DNA of 64,000 nucleotides from Amphibacillus sp052055485 (GTDB lineage Bacteria; Bacillota; Bacilli; Bacillales; Amphibacillaceae): contig NZ_CP197171.1 of the NCBI RefSeq assembly GCF_052055485.1, positions 930,001-994,000 on the forward strand, written 5' to 3'. Numbering within the stretch: position 1 is the stretch's first letter; the number at the start of each line of letters is the position of its first letter. The position numbers and the translations under genes were made by a program. Positions 9,535 to 16,647 of the stretch are shown here, in pieces. The notes under the pieces are model-generated. The model was not told the origin of the DNA. It saw only the letters and a list, made by a program, of their open reading frames with translations, and searched no databases.

Positions 9535-9577
9535 CAAAAAGGTTGCGAAATGGCAACTCCACCACCTGCGCAACCTT
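9535..9577 (-). terminator. Terminator-like hairpin between rplK and rplA
   Basis: The minus strand pairs AGGTTGCG with CGCAACCT across a 21-nt loop and is followed directly by TTTTTG. A second hairpin, GGAAGTT...AACTTCC, lies just downstream (about 9503-9532). Lying inside an operon, this is likely a partial terminator or attenuator that sets the ratio of L11 to L1. Confidence 0.55.
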
Positions 9578-9600
9578 CACCTCAACAAACAATAAAAAAA

Positions 9601-10026
9601 TTAATCTTCGATAGTAATTCCCATACTGCGCGCAGTACCTTCAACCATCTGCATCGCTGCTTCAACATCAGCTGCATTTAAATCAGGCATTTTTGTTTCC
9701 GCAATCTCTCTTACTTGGTCACGTTTTACTGTTGCAACCTTATTACGATTTGGTTCACCTGATGCAGTATCGATGCCCGCTGCTTTTTTAAGCAATACAG
9801 CAGCCGGCGGAGTTTTTGTGATAAATGTAAATGAACGGTCTTCAAAAACCGTAATTTCTACCGGAATAATCAAACCTGCTTGTTCTTGCGTACGGGCGTT
9901 GAATTCCTTACAGAAACCCATAATATTAACACCTGCTTGACCTAATGCTGGTCCAACTGGCGGAGCCGGATTTGCTTTCCCTGCTGGGATTTGAAGTTTT
10001 ACTACTTTAATTACTTTTTTAGCCAC
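9601..10026 (-). CDS. rplK: Ribosomal protein L11
   Basis: L11 (141 residues) forms the base of the GTPase-associated centre with 23S rRNA and is required for RelA and thiostrepton responses. I choose the GTG at 10026 (VAKKVIKVVKLQ) because AAGGAGG lies 8 nt upstream and the length then equals B. subtilis L11. The upstream GTG at 10035 overlaps the ribosome site. The proline-rich PAGKANPAPPVGPALG segment and the C-terminal RNA-binding domain ending GTARSMGITIED are intact. It lies between nusG and rplA. Confidence 0.97.
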   Translation of the reverse strand: MAKKVIKVVKLQIPAGKANPAPPVGPALGQAGVNIMGFCKEFNARTQEQAGLIIPVEITVFEDRSFTFITKTPPAAVLLKKAAGIDTASGEPNRNKVATVKRDQVREIAETKMPDLNAADVEAAMQMVEGTARSMGITIED

Positions 10027-10051
10027 GAGACACACCTCCTTAAGTCCGTGA

Positions 10052-10080
10052 TGTGGTCATAGGGGGTTAACCCTCCCACT
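10052..10080 (-). promoter_or_regulatory. Duplicated leader motif before rplK (candidate L1 operator)
   Basis: The minus strand reads GTGGGAGGGTTAACCCC, then CTATGACCACAT. It matches the motif before rplA (9431-9459): GTGGGAGG, TAACC and ACCACAT are shared with near-equal spacing. The outer GTGG/CCAC can pair. The ribosome site of rplK follows after about 10 nt. Confidence 0.5.
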
Positions 10081-10188
10081 CATATTATATCAAAATCAAT
10101 CTAACACTCGAGGCATAAAGAACATTAAAATTTTAGCATGTTCAACCTAATATTGCAAGACCTCTCGTGATTTATTCTAAATTAAGCG

Positions 10189-10722
10189 TTAGACTTTTGT
10201 AATCTGTGAAAAGTCAAGCTCTACTGGTGTTTCACGACCAAATATATTCACATGTACTTTTACTTTCTGACGATCCAGGTCAATTTGTTCAATAGATCCC
10301 GTAAAATCACTAAATGGCCCATCAGTAACTGCGATCGATTCGCCTTCTTCAAAATCAATATCAACCACAGCTTCTTTCATACCCATACGTTTTAGGATTG
10401 TCTCCGCTTCTTCCGGCAATAGGGGTGTTGGCTTTGAACCTGAACCTGTTGAGCCAACAAACCCTGTTACACCTGGTGTATTACGAACCACATACCATGA
10501 ATCATCAGTCATAATCATTTCGGCTAGAACATATCCCGGGAAAACTTTTTTCATAGAAACTTTTCGCTTACCATTTTTAACTTCTGTTTCTTCATCTTCT
10601 GGCACTAAAATTCGAAAAATTTTGTCTTCCATCCCCATAGATGCTAGTCTTTTTTCTAGATTTGTTTTTACCTTGTTTTCATAACCCGAATACGTATGCA
10701 CAACATACCATTGTTTCTCCAT
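10189..10722 (-). CDS. nusG: Transcription elongation/antitermination factor NusG
   Basis: NusG (177 residues) binds elongating RNA polymerase and modulates pausing. In Bacilli it promotes pausing at T-rich sites. The N-terminal NGN domain starts MEKQWYVVHTYSGYENKVK and includes FPGYVLAEM. The C-terminal KOW domain (about residues 125-177) contains ITDGPFSDFTG-like sequence (here VTDGPFSDFTGSIEQID). The ATG has a good AAGGAGG upstream. It follows secE with a terminator-like hairpin between them (10760-10782). Confidence 0.97.
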   Translation of the reverse strand: MEKQWYVVHTYSGYENKVKTNLEKRLASMGMEDKIFRILVPEDEETEVKNGKRKVSMKKVFPGYVLAEMIMTDDSWYVVRNTPGVTGFVGSTGSGSKPTPLLPEEAETILKRMGMKEAVVDIDFEEGESIAVTDGPFSDFTGSIEQIDLDRQKVKVHVNIFGRETPVELDFSQITKV

Positions 10723-10759
10723 TTCTCCAAAACCTCCTTACCATCTGTTTTTCCAATTT

Positions 10760-10782
10760 AAAAAACCCGTCAATACGGGTTC
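10760..10782 (-). terminator. Terminator-like hairpin between secE and nusG
   Basis: The minus strand reads AACCCG-TATTGA-CGGGTT followed by TTTTAA. It is a compact GC-rich stem with a T run, in the 110-bp gap between secE and nusG. It probably reduces readthrough from secE. Confidence 0.55.
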
Positions 10783-10834
10783 TCAAAAGTAACTCGATTC
10801 ATTCTTACTTCATTATAGCACAAAATCTACCGTT

Positions 10835-11014
10835 CTATTCAAAAAAAAGATTCAAAATTTGAGTAATGCCTAAATCTACAAGTGTAAAAAACAAAGCAAC
10901 TATAACAACTGTAGCAACAACAGTCACCGTATAACGATAAAGCTCTTGCTTACCCGGCCAGGAAACTTTCTTCATTTCTCGCGAAACATTTTTGAAAAAC
11001 GACACAACTTTCAC
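10835..11014 (-). CDS. secE: Preprotein translocase subunit SecE
   Basis: SecE is the small essential clamp of the SecYEG channel. I choose the GTG at 11014 (VKVVSFFKNVSREMKKVSWP), which has TTTGGAGG upstream and gives 59 residues, the same as B. subtilis. A TTG five codons earlier lies inside the ribosome site. The conserved amphipathic KKVSWPGKQEL segment (residues 14-24) precedes one C-terminal membrane helix (about residues 30-55). It lies in the usual rpmG-secE-nusG order. Confidence 0.95.
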   Translation of the reverse strand: MKVVSFFKNVSREMKKVSWPGKQELYRYTVTVVATVVIVALFFTLVDLGITQILNLFFE

Positions 11015-11070
11015 AAGTGGTTCCTCCAAACTTTTAAAAATTTATCTGTAATAAAATATAATGGCATGAT

Positions 11071-11217
11071 TTACTTTGTTTCTCGGTGTAAAGTATGTTT
11101 ATTACATCTTTTACAAAACTTCTTTAATTCTAGGCGCTCTGCGTTTGCCATACTTTTATCTGAGTGATAATTTCGGCTTAAGCACTCCTCGCATGCGAGG
11201 GCTACTTTTTTCTTCAT
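11071..11217 (-). CDS. rpmG: Ribosomal protein L33 (zinc-ribbon form)
   Basis: A 48-residue protein read directly from the minus strand: it starts MKKKVALACEEC and ends KFCKRCNKHTLHRETK. The CxxC...CxxC pairs show it is the zinc-binding (C+) form of L33, a 50S protein near the E site. In B. subtilis the matching gene (rpmGB) also sits just upstream of secE. It lies 57 nt before secE and about 85 nt after sigH. Confidence 0.93.
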   Translation of the reverse strand: MKKKVALACEECLSRNYHSDKSMANAERLELKKFCKRCNKHTLHRETK

Positions 11218-11301
11218 CTTTTATCATCCTATAAATAATCTAGTTTACCTAAATAATGTAGCATGCTTGTTTATCAGTGTCAACGTCACTTATCTATTCA
11301 A

Positions 11302-11961
11302 TCATAACTTAATGCTCGCTATATCTAAATATCGTTCTAATTTTCGCTTCACTCGTTGAAGAGCATTGTCAATTGATTTAATATGACGGTTTAATTCTAT
11401 TGAAATTTCTTGATAGGTTCGACCATCTAAATAAAGATAAAGAACATCACATTCAAATCGACTTAATAATTTAACGAGCTTTCCTTCAACTTGTCCTTGA
11501 CTTTCTCGATTAATAATCAATTCTTCTGGGTCATCAATTTTTTCTACATTAGTTAAAACATCTAGTAACGTTCGCTCTGATTCCTCATCAAAAATGGGTT
11601 TGTCCAACGAGACATAAGAATTTAGCGGGATGTGCTTTTGCCTTGTCGCTGTCTTGATCGCTGTTATAATTTGTCTTGTGACACAGAGCTCAGCAAAGGC
11701 ACGAAATGATGAGCGCCGATTATCCTTATAATCTCGAATCGCTTTATATAAACCTATCATACCTTCCTGGACAATATCTTCATGGTCAGCCCCGACAAGA
11801 AAGTAGGTACTTGCTTTCACTCGGACGAAACCACGATATTTTTGGATCAAATAATCTAATGCTTGGCAGTCTCCTTGACGAATAAATGAGATAACCTCAC
11901 TATCATCAAGCTGCTCAAAGCATATTATTCCATTGTTCACACCTTGATGTTGTCTCTGCAA
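11302..11961 (-). CDS. sigH: RNA polymerase sigma factor SigH (Spo0H)
   Basis: SigH (219 residues) directs transcription at the transition to stationary phase and the start of sporulation, including spo0A and spo0F in Bacillus. Region 2 is visible as ADHEDIVQEGMIGLYKAIRDY (residues about 57-77), with FRAFAELCVTRQIITAIKTATRQ in regions 2.3-2.4. Region 4 near the C-terminus has the helix-turn-helix RTYQEISIELNRHIKSIDNALQRVKRKL. The start is a TTG behind GGGGGGAG. A sigma-A promoter with 18-bp spacing lies at 12245-12274, leaving a leader of about 280 nt that includes a copy of the dispersed repeat. Confidence 0.95.
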   Translation of the reverse strand: MQRQHQGVNNGIICFEQLDDSEVISFIRQGDCQALDYLIQKYRGFVRVKASTYFLVGADHEDIVQEGMIGLYKAIRDYKDNRRSSFRAFAELCVTRQIITAIKTATRQKHIPLNSYVSLDKPIFDEESERTLLDVLTNVEKIDDPEELIINRESQGQVEGKLVKLLSRFECDVLYLYLDGRTYQEISIELNRHIKSIDNALQRVKRKLERYLDIASIKL

Positions 11962-12050
11962 GCCAAACTCCCCCCGAGCTACTTAATATGACATGTTCAA
12001 AAGGACCGCGTCAATTAGGTTCGCCATGTTCCGAAATTTAGAATAAACAA

Positions 12051-12125
12051 AACTTCTATCTATGCAATCCGACTGCTCCACGGCTTATCCTCAACATGAC
12101 TATTCGCCTCACCCAAAACATTTAG
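12051..12125. repeat. Dispersed repeat, copy C
   Basis: The plus strand contains GACTATTCGCCTCACCCAAA (12099-12118) preceded by CCACGGCTTATCC. It aligns with the copies at 54017-54115 and 60270-60370, and its core matches the hairpin copies at 59803-59845 and 60791-60832. It lies in the untranslated leader of sigH. Confidence 0.5.
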
Positions 12126-12244
12126 ATATCGAAAGTTTGAATTTGCACAATTCTAAATGGCCTTTTCTGACACGCAAGAAAAGTAAACTTCCTTTCCAAG
12201 AAACGGATTTACACTGGACTTTTTGAACATCTTTTAATAGCAAT

Positions 12245-12274
12245 ATTATACAGTAAGCGCTTCACATTAGTCAA
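12245..12274 (-). promoter_or_regulatory. Sigma-A promoter for sigH
   Basis: TTGACT (12269-12274) and perfect TATAAT (12245-12250) on the minus strand with 18-bp spacing. The spacer contains GAAGCGCTTAC, which partly resembles a CcpA cre site but departs from the consensus at its edges. Confidence 0.75.
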
Positions 12275-12283
12275 CTGCACCAT

Positions 12284-12793
12284 TCAGCCTCTTCCACGTC
12301 TCATTTTTTCAAATTGTTCTAAAATTTCTTGTTTAATTACTAGAGAACGTCCTTGTTTTTGTTTTTCAAAGGTACGTAGATCATTAGAAATTTCTTTTTT
12401 TATTTGATCAACCTCAATAGCCAATTCTCGAGCGGACTTTCGATAAGCACCTTGCTGGAAAATGGTCCGTTGTTCGGTATAATCACTTGTTGCTACATAT
12501 ACTTTTGTTTTCACATTTTTTAATTCTTTCACTAATCGCTCAATACATTGATCGGCGGTTTCTTTTTCTTTAGTATAAATAACTTCGATATTAAATTGAT
12601 TTTCCTTTGCTTCAAGTCCTTTTACTTCATAAGCATCAAAAACGATAATGACACGATGACCTCGGTAAGCTTGATATTCAGCCATTTTCTCAATTAATAA
12701 TTGTCTAGCTTGATCAAGGTCTGTATCCCGCAAACTTTTAAGCTCGTCCCAGTAACCGATAATGTTATAGCCATCAACTAATAATACATCCAT
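12284..12793 (-). CDS. rae1: Ribosome-dependent mRNA decay endonuclease Rae1 (YacP, NYN domain)
   Basis: A 169-residue NYN/PIN-like nuclease. B. subtilis Rae1 enters the ribosome A site and cleaves mRNA during translation. The protein starts MDVLLVDGYNIIGYWDELK, with acidic metal-binding residues (DGYN, FDAYEV, ATSDYTEQ). I choose the ATG at 12793, four bases after the rlmB stop, with GGGAG upstream. An ATG 14 codons earlier would read inside rlmB and adds non-homologous residues. It is the last gene before the sigH promoter and overlaps the rlmB-mrnC-cysS transcription unit. Confidence 0.9.
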   Translation of the reverse strand: MDVLLVDGYNIIGYWDELKSLRDTDLDQARQLLIEKMAEYQAYRGHRVIIVFDAYEVKGLEAKENQFNIEVIYTKEKETADQCIERLVKELKNVKTKVYVATSDYTEQRTIFQQGAYRKSARELAIEVDQIKKEISNDLRTFEKQKQGRSLVIKQEILEQFEKMRRGRG

Positions 12794-12797
12794 CGCC

Positions 12798-13541
12798 TTA
12801 ATCTCCCAGCGGATGGCGCTTCCGAAAGACTTCATACATCAGTATACTTGCTGCAACGGATGCATTAAGTGAGGAAACCTGTCCTCTCATCGCTAACTGA
12901 ATGGTCCAATCACATTTCTCACGAACAAGTCGACTCATTCCTTTTCCTTCGTTGCCAATAACAAGTGCTAAAGCAATATCACCATCTAATTTTCGATAAT
13001 CTTGACTCGCTTCCATCTCTGTGCCAACTACCCAAACATGGCGTGACTTCAGTTCTTCAATCGTTTGTGCCATATTGGTGACGCGGGCAACAGGGACATA
13101 TTCAATCGCACCAGCTGATGTTTTAGCAACAACACTTGTCAGCCCAACTGCTCGGTGCTTAGGAATAATCACACCATGAACACCTGCTGCATCAGCGGTT
13201 CTTAAAATTGACCCTAAGTTATGCGGATCTTCAATCTCATCAAGTAAAATAAAAAAGGGTTCTTCACCTTTTTGCTCAGCACGAGCAAATAAATCATCAA
13301 TTCTGGCATAGTCATAGGCGGCAACAGCAGCGACCAGACCTTGGTGCTTGCCATCAACAAGCTGATCTAACTTCTTTTTGGGAACTTGTTTGACTATAAC
13401 ACCATGTTTTTTGGCAAGCCGCTGAATCTCTTCTGTTGCCTTAGCATTTAAATGCTCAGCGATAAATAATTTGTTGATTGATCGACCTGATCTAAAGGCC
13501 TCTATAATTGGATTTTTACCTATCAGCCATTCCTCTGCCAT
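12798..13541 (-). CDS. rlmB: 23S rRNA (guanosine-2'-O-)-methyltransferase RlmB (SPOUT family)
   Basis: A 247-residue SpoU/TrmH-type methyltransferase. By family it 2'-O-methylates a guanosine in 23S rRNA domain V. An N-terminal L30e-like RNA-binding domain (about 1-75, IGKNPIIEAF) precedes the knotted SPOUT domain. The latter shows LLDEIEDPHNLGSILRTADAAG (motif 1), VIGNEGKGMSRLV (motif 2) and MRGQVSSLNASVAASILMYE (motif 3). It sits between mrnC and rae1 with 2-4 bp gaps, so it is part of the cysES-mrnC-rlmB-rae1 operon. Confidence 0.94.
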   Translation of the reverse strand: MAEEWLIGKNPIIEAFRSGRSINKLFIAEHLNAKATEEIQRLAKKHGVIVKQVPKKKLDQLVDGKHQGLVAAVAAYDYARIDDLFARAEQKGEEPFFILLDEIEDPHNLGSILRTADAAGVHGVIIPKHRAVGLTSVVAKTSAGAIEYVPVARVTNMAQTIEELKSRHVWVVGTEMEASQDYRKLDGDIALALVIGNEGKGMSRLVREKCDWTIQLAMRGQVSSLNASVAASILMYEVFRKRHPLGD

Positions 13542-13543
13542 GT

Positions 13544-13945
13544 TTATTGTCTCTCCTTCTCAATAAAGGCTACCGCCTCATTCATCAATTCTTGTAGTCG
13601 TGGTTGTTGATCAGTAAAATAGTGAAAACCTAAGAGCGCTTCAAAAGCCGTACTATATCGATAAGTGATGACATCCGTATTTTTTGGTACTGTTCCTGGC
13701 TTCGCATTGCGTCCTCGCTTAACAACCGCCTCTTCCTCATCTGCTAAATGCTTCACTTCTAGCCAGTAACGTAATACTTTTGCCTGTGCTTTTGCTGAAA
13801 CATACTTTATTGCCGAACGATGTAAGTCATTGACCTTAGCGTGACCAGACCTGATCAAATAATCTCGAACATGGACCTCATAGATCGCATCACCCATATA
13901 AGCAAGAGCGAGGCTTTTCATCTGTTTAACTTCATTTACCTTCAT
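13544..13945 (-). CDS. mrnC: Mini-ribonuclease III (MrnC)
   Basis: A 133-residue RNase III catalytic domain without a dsRNA-binding domain. B. subtilis Mini-III matures 23S rRNA ends. Conserved residues include LALAYMGDAIYEVHVRDYL with the catalytic aspartate, and KNTDVITYRYSTAFEALLGF with the catalytic glutamate. I choose the ATG at 13945, 2 nt after the cysS stop, with AAGAGG upstream. The TTG six codons earlier reads within cysS. Its presence fits the two rRNA operons further along. Confidence 0.93.
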   Translation of the reverse strand: MKVNEVKQMKSLALAYMGDAIYEVHVRDYLIRSGHAKVNDLHRSAIKYVSAKAQAKVLRYWLEVKHLADEEEAVVKRGRNAKPGTVPKNTDVITYRYSTAFEALLGFHYFTDQQPRLQELMNEAVAFIEKERQ

Positions 13946-13947
13946 TC

Positions 13948-15357
13948 TTATCCTCTTTTCCAACGTGTTCCTTGCGCAGTGTCTTCTAGTATAATATTCT
14001 GTGTTTTCAACTGATCACGAATGGCATCAGCTCTTTCAAAATCTTTTTCAGCTCGCGCTTGTTCTCGTTCTGCTAATAATTGATCAATGTCTTCATCTAA
14101 TAAGCCGTCATCCAAACCCGTAATCTCAATCCCTAGTATGGCAAAAAATTGATCGAATAACGCTAGAAATTCTTCTAATGTTTTGTTAGTAACTGTTTGA
14201 CTTTCGATCGCTAGATTTGCTTCCTTAACAAGCTCAAAAATAAAAGTAATCGCATTGGCTGTATTAAAATCGTCATTCATCTCTTTAATGAATCCAGCTT
14301 TTATTTGTGCTAATTTTTGTTGATACGCCTCTTCTCCTTCTGTTGCTTTGGATTCTTCACATATTGTATGGCGGTGTTGTAAATTTTGGTAAACATTCTC
14401 AATCCGTTCAAAACCATTTTTGGACTGTTCCAACAAAGCTTCACTAAAATTAATTGGATGACGATAGTGGATACTTAAAATATAAAATCTTAATAATTCT
14501 GGTCGATATTGTTCAATTAAATCATGTGCTAAGACAAAATTTCCTGTTGACTTCGACATTTTTTCATCATCAATTGTCACATAACCATTATGAAGCCAAT
14601 AGTTTGCAAAAGGTTGGCCGGTATTCGCCTCAGATTGGGCAATTTCATTTTCATGATGTGGAAAAGCAAGATCTTGACCACCTGCATGAATATCAATGGT
14701 ATTACCTAAATATTTTTTTGCCATAGCTGAACATTCAATATGCCATCCCGGACGGCCTTTCCCCCATGGTGATGACCAGGAAACTTCTCCGGGTTTAGCA
14801 GCTTTCCATAGTGTAAAATCTAAAGGTTCCTCTTTATTGTCATCAACTTGAATACGTGCCCCTGAACGTAAATCATCTAACGATTGATCTGATAATTTAC
14901 CATAGTCTTCAAAGTGACGTGTTTTAAAATAAACATCACCGTTTATTTCATAAGCATAACCCTTATCAATAAGCACTTCAATAAAGTTAATAATCTCAAG
15001 GATCGATTCTGTCACTCGCGGATGATGTGTGGCTGGTTTTACACCTAATGCTTTCACATCCTCTTTATAAGCTTCAATAAAGCGGTTGGCAACCGCACTC
15101 ACATCCTCTCCTCGCTCATTTGCTGCCTTAATAATTTTGTCATCAATATCAGTAAAATTAAGCATGTAGGTAACTTCATAGCCAAGATACTCCAAATATC
15201 GACGAACGGTATCAAATACAATCGCAGGACGCGCATTTCCGAGATGAATGTAATTATAAACAGTTGGACCACAGACATACATTTTTACCTTCCCTGGTTC
15301 AATTGGCTTGAATACTTCTTTTGTTCGTGTCAATGTATTGTACATTTTAATCGTCAT
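13948..15357 (-). CDS. cysS: Cysteinyl-tRNA synthetase
   Basis: A class I synthetase (469 residues) that charges tRNA-Cys. The HIGH-type motif is YIHLGNARP (about residues 35-43), just after the zinc-binding CGPTVYN. Other zinc ligands are in GWHIECSAMA and HHENE. The KMSKS signature appears intact as DDEKMSKSTGNF. I choose the ATG at 15357 (MTIKMYNTLTR) with AAAGGAGAG upstream. It overlaps the cysE 3' end by 11 nt, so the two are translationally coupled and share the cysteine T-box upstream of cysE. Confidence 0.97.
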   Translation of the reverse strand: MTIKMYNTLTRTKEVFKPIEPGKVKMYVCGPTVYNYIHLGNARPAIVFDTVRRYLEYLGYEVTYMLNFTDIDDKIIKAANERGEDVSAVANRFIEAYKEDVKALGVKPATHHPRVTESILEIINFIEVLIDKGYAYEINGDVYFKTRHFEDYGKLSDQSLDDLRSGARIQVDDNKEEPLDFTLWKAAKPGEVSWSSPWGKGRPGWHIECSAMAKKYLGNTIDIHAGGQDLAFPHHENEIAQSEANTGQPFANYWLHNGYVTIDDEKMSKSTGNFVLAHDLIEQYRPELLRFYILSIHYRHPINFSEALLEQSKNGFERIENVYQNLQHRHTICEESKATEGEEAYQQKLAQIKAGFIKEMNDDFNTANAITFIFELVKEANLAIESQTVTNKTLEEFLALFDQFFAILGIEITGLDDGLLDEDIDQLLAEREQARAEKDFERADAIRDQLKTQNIILEDTAQGTRWKRG

Positions 15358-16006
15358 CTTGTTTCTCTCCTTTAACAAACTCAATCTCTTCTTGCAGGTT
15401 CTTCACTTTCTCTTGTAATTCAATTATTAAATCTTCAACCGGATCAGGGAGCTTATTATGATCAAGCCTCTGTGTAATACGTTTTCCATTTTGGATAACG
15501 ACATGCCCTGGGATGCCAACAACTGTGGAATAGTCTGGGACATCTTTAAGCACAACAGAACCTGCTCCAACTTTTGAATGTTCTCCAATTGTAATAGAAC
15601 CCAAAACCTTGGCACCTGTTGCAATTAGGGCATTATCTTTTATCGTTGGATGACGTTTTCCCCTTTCTTTTCCCGTTCCTCCAAGTGTTACTCCTTGAAA
15701 GATCGTGACATCATCGCCGATCTCACATGTTTCACCAATCACTACCCCCATTCCGTGATCAATAAAAAAACGATGGCCTACTTGTGCACCGGGGTGAATT
15801 TCTATCCCAGTAAAGAAACGGCTAAGTTGGGAAATTAACCGAGCTACAAAGAAAAATTTTTTTCGATAAAAGAAATGAGCCATACGGTGCGACCAAATAG
15901 CATGGACACCTGAATAAGTTAAAATAACTTCGAAATACGATCTTGCTGCCGGATCTTGATCAAAAACAACTTGAATATCTTCTTTGATACGTTTGAAAAA
16001 AGCCAT
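15347..16006 (-). CDS. cysE: Serine O-acetyltransferase
   Basis: CysE (219 residues) acetylates serine to O-acetylserine, the substrate of CysK (at 44039-44965). The short N-terminal helical domain ends near residue 60. The left-handed beta-helix follows, with hexapeptide repeats and the active-site segment FIDHGMGVVIGETCEIGDDV. The ATG at 16006 (MAFFKRIKED) has TAGGAGGTGG upstream and is preferred over an ATG 21 codons earlier. Expression is probably governed by the T-box at 16301-16560, which would couple cysteine synthesis and tRNA charging to tRNA-Cys levels. Confidence 0.96.
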   Translation of the reverse strand: MAFFKRIKEDIQVVFDQDPAARSYFEVILTYSGVHAIWSHRMAHFFYRKKFFFVARLISQLSRFFTGIEIHPGAQVGHRFFIDHGMGVVIGETCEIGDDVTIFQGVTLGGTGKERGKRHPTIKDNALIATGAKVLGSITIGEHSKVGAGSVVLKDVPDYSTVVGIPGHVVIQNGKRITQRLDHNKLPDPVEDLIIELQEKVKNLQEEIEFVKGEKQDDD

Positions 16007-16300
16007 AATATTCCACCTCCTACGTACTTTTAATTTAGAAACGCTTAGAAAAACATATGCTATTCTCATACAGTTTAACCAAGTAAGATGTTCTTATTGA
16101 GAAGTCGCCTTCCGCAGGGTAGACGCCAACAGGACATAGGTGATGTAACTAACGTTCTTAAGAAAGGCTATATCACTATATGTTTTTACAACACAATAAG
16201 CACACTTACTTCATTTTTCTTTATATCTGATCCTTTAAAATTTAAATAGTTTTACATCCATATCCTATCTAGAACACCATGATTCCCTAACATAAAATAT
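16007..16300 (-). other. cysE 5' untranslated region downstream of the T-box
   Basis: These 294 bp separate the T-box terminator from cysE. I see no gene. A short patch on the plus strand, GAAGTCGCCTTCCGCAGGG (16102-16120), resembles scattered intergenic repeats seen in Bacillaceae, but I cannot show a second copy in this window. Confidence 0.4.
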
Positions 16301-16560
16301 TAAAAGACGTCTCTGTGTAACGAATACACAGAGACGTCTTTTAACGCGGTTCCACTCTGTTTAGATAAAGTGAATCAAACTTTAACTTTATCTCAACTTG
16401 AACTCTGATAACGGAAGAGAAGCCGCTTCTGCTTACTTTTAATTTCGGCAAAAGACTCAGAGGTGCATAGAATTAGATGACTTAAAATCACTTTCAGCCT
16501 AGGTGATTCTCTCTTGATAAGTTTGCGCTAATCCCTATCCTCTTCAACGCTTTTTATTGT
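16301..16560 (-). promoter_or_regulatory. T-box riboswitch, cysteine-specific, controlling cysE-cysS
   Basis: The minus strand contains the T-box sequence GTGGAACCGCG (16345-16355), the antiterminator part that pairs with the uncharged tRNA acceptor end. It runs directly into a long terminator, AAAAGACGTCTCTGTG with its complement (16301-16343). Upstream, in the expected place after stem I, CTATGCACC offers UGC (16465-16467) as the specifier codon, which is a cysteine codon. In the known mechanism uncharged tRNA-Cys stabilises the antiterminator. The outer limit near 16560 is approximate. Confidence 0.9.
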
Positions 16561-16647
16561 ATTAATCATTAATAACATCCATTAACTTTTTGCTGGACCG
16601 TACTAAATGTGATATTTATTATTATGCATTCCTAACACATTTAGTGC

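Larger units (their letters stand above)
11962..12283 (-). other. sigH leader region
   Basis: This 322-bp stretch between rae1 and sigH has no gene. On the minus strand it holds a sigma-A promoter (12245-12274), a small hairpin around GGAAAG...CTTTTC (about 12183-12204), and copy C of the dispersed repeat family (12051-12125). The sigH ribosome site GGGGGGAG is near 11968-11975. Confidence 0.6.

Noticed and set aside
16100..16125. Copy of the dispersed repeat family near cysE (GTCGCCTTCCGCAGGG)
   Set aside because: Only a few bases resemble the core TTACTCGCCTCACCG, and flanks do not align.
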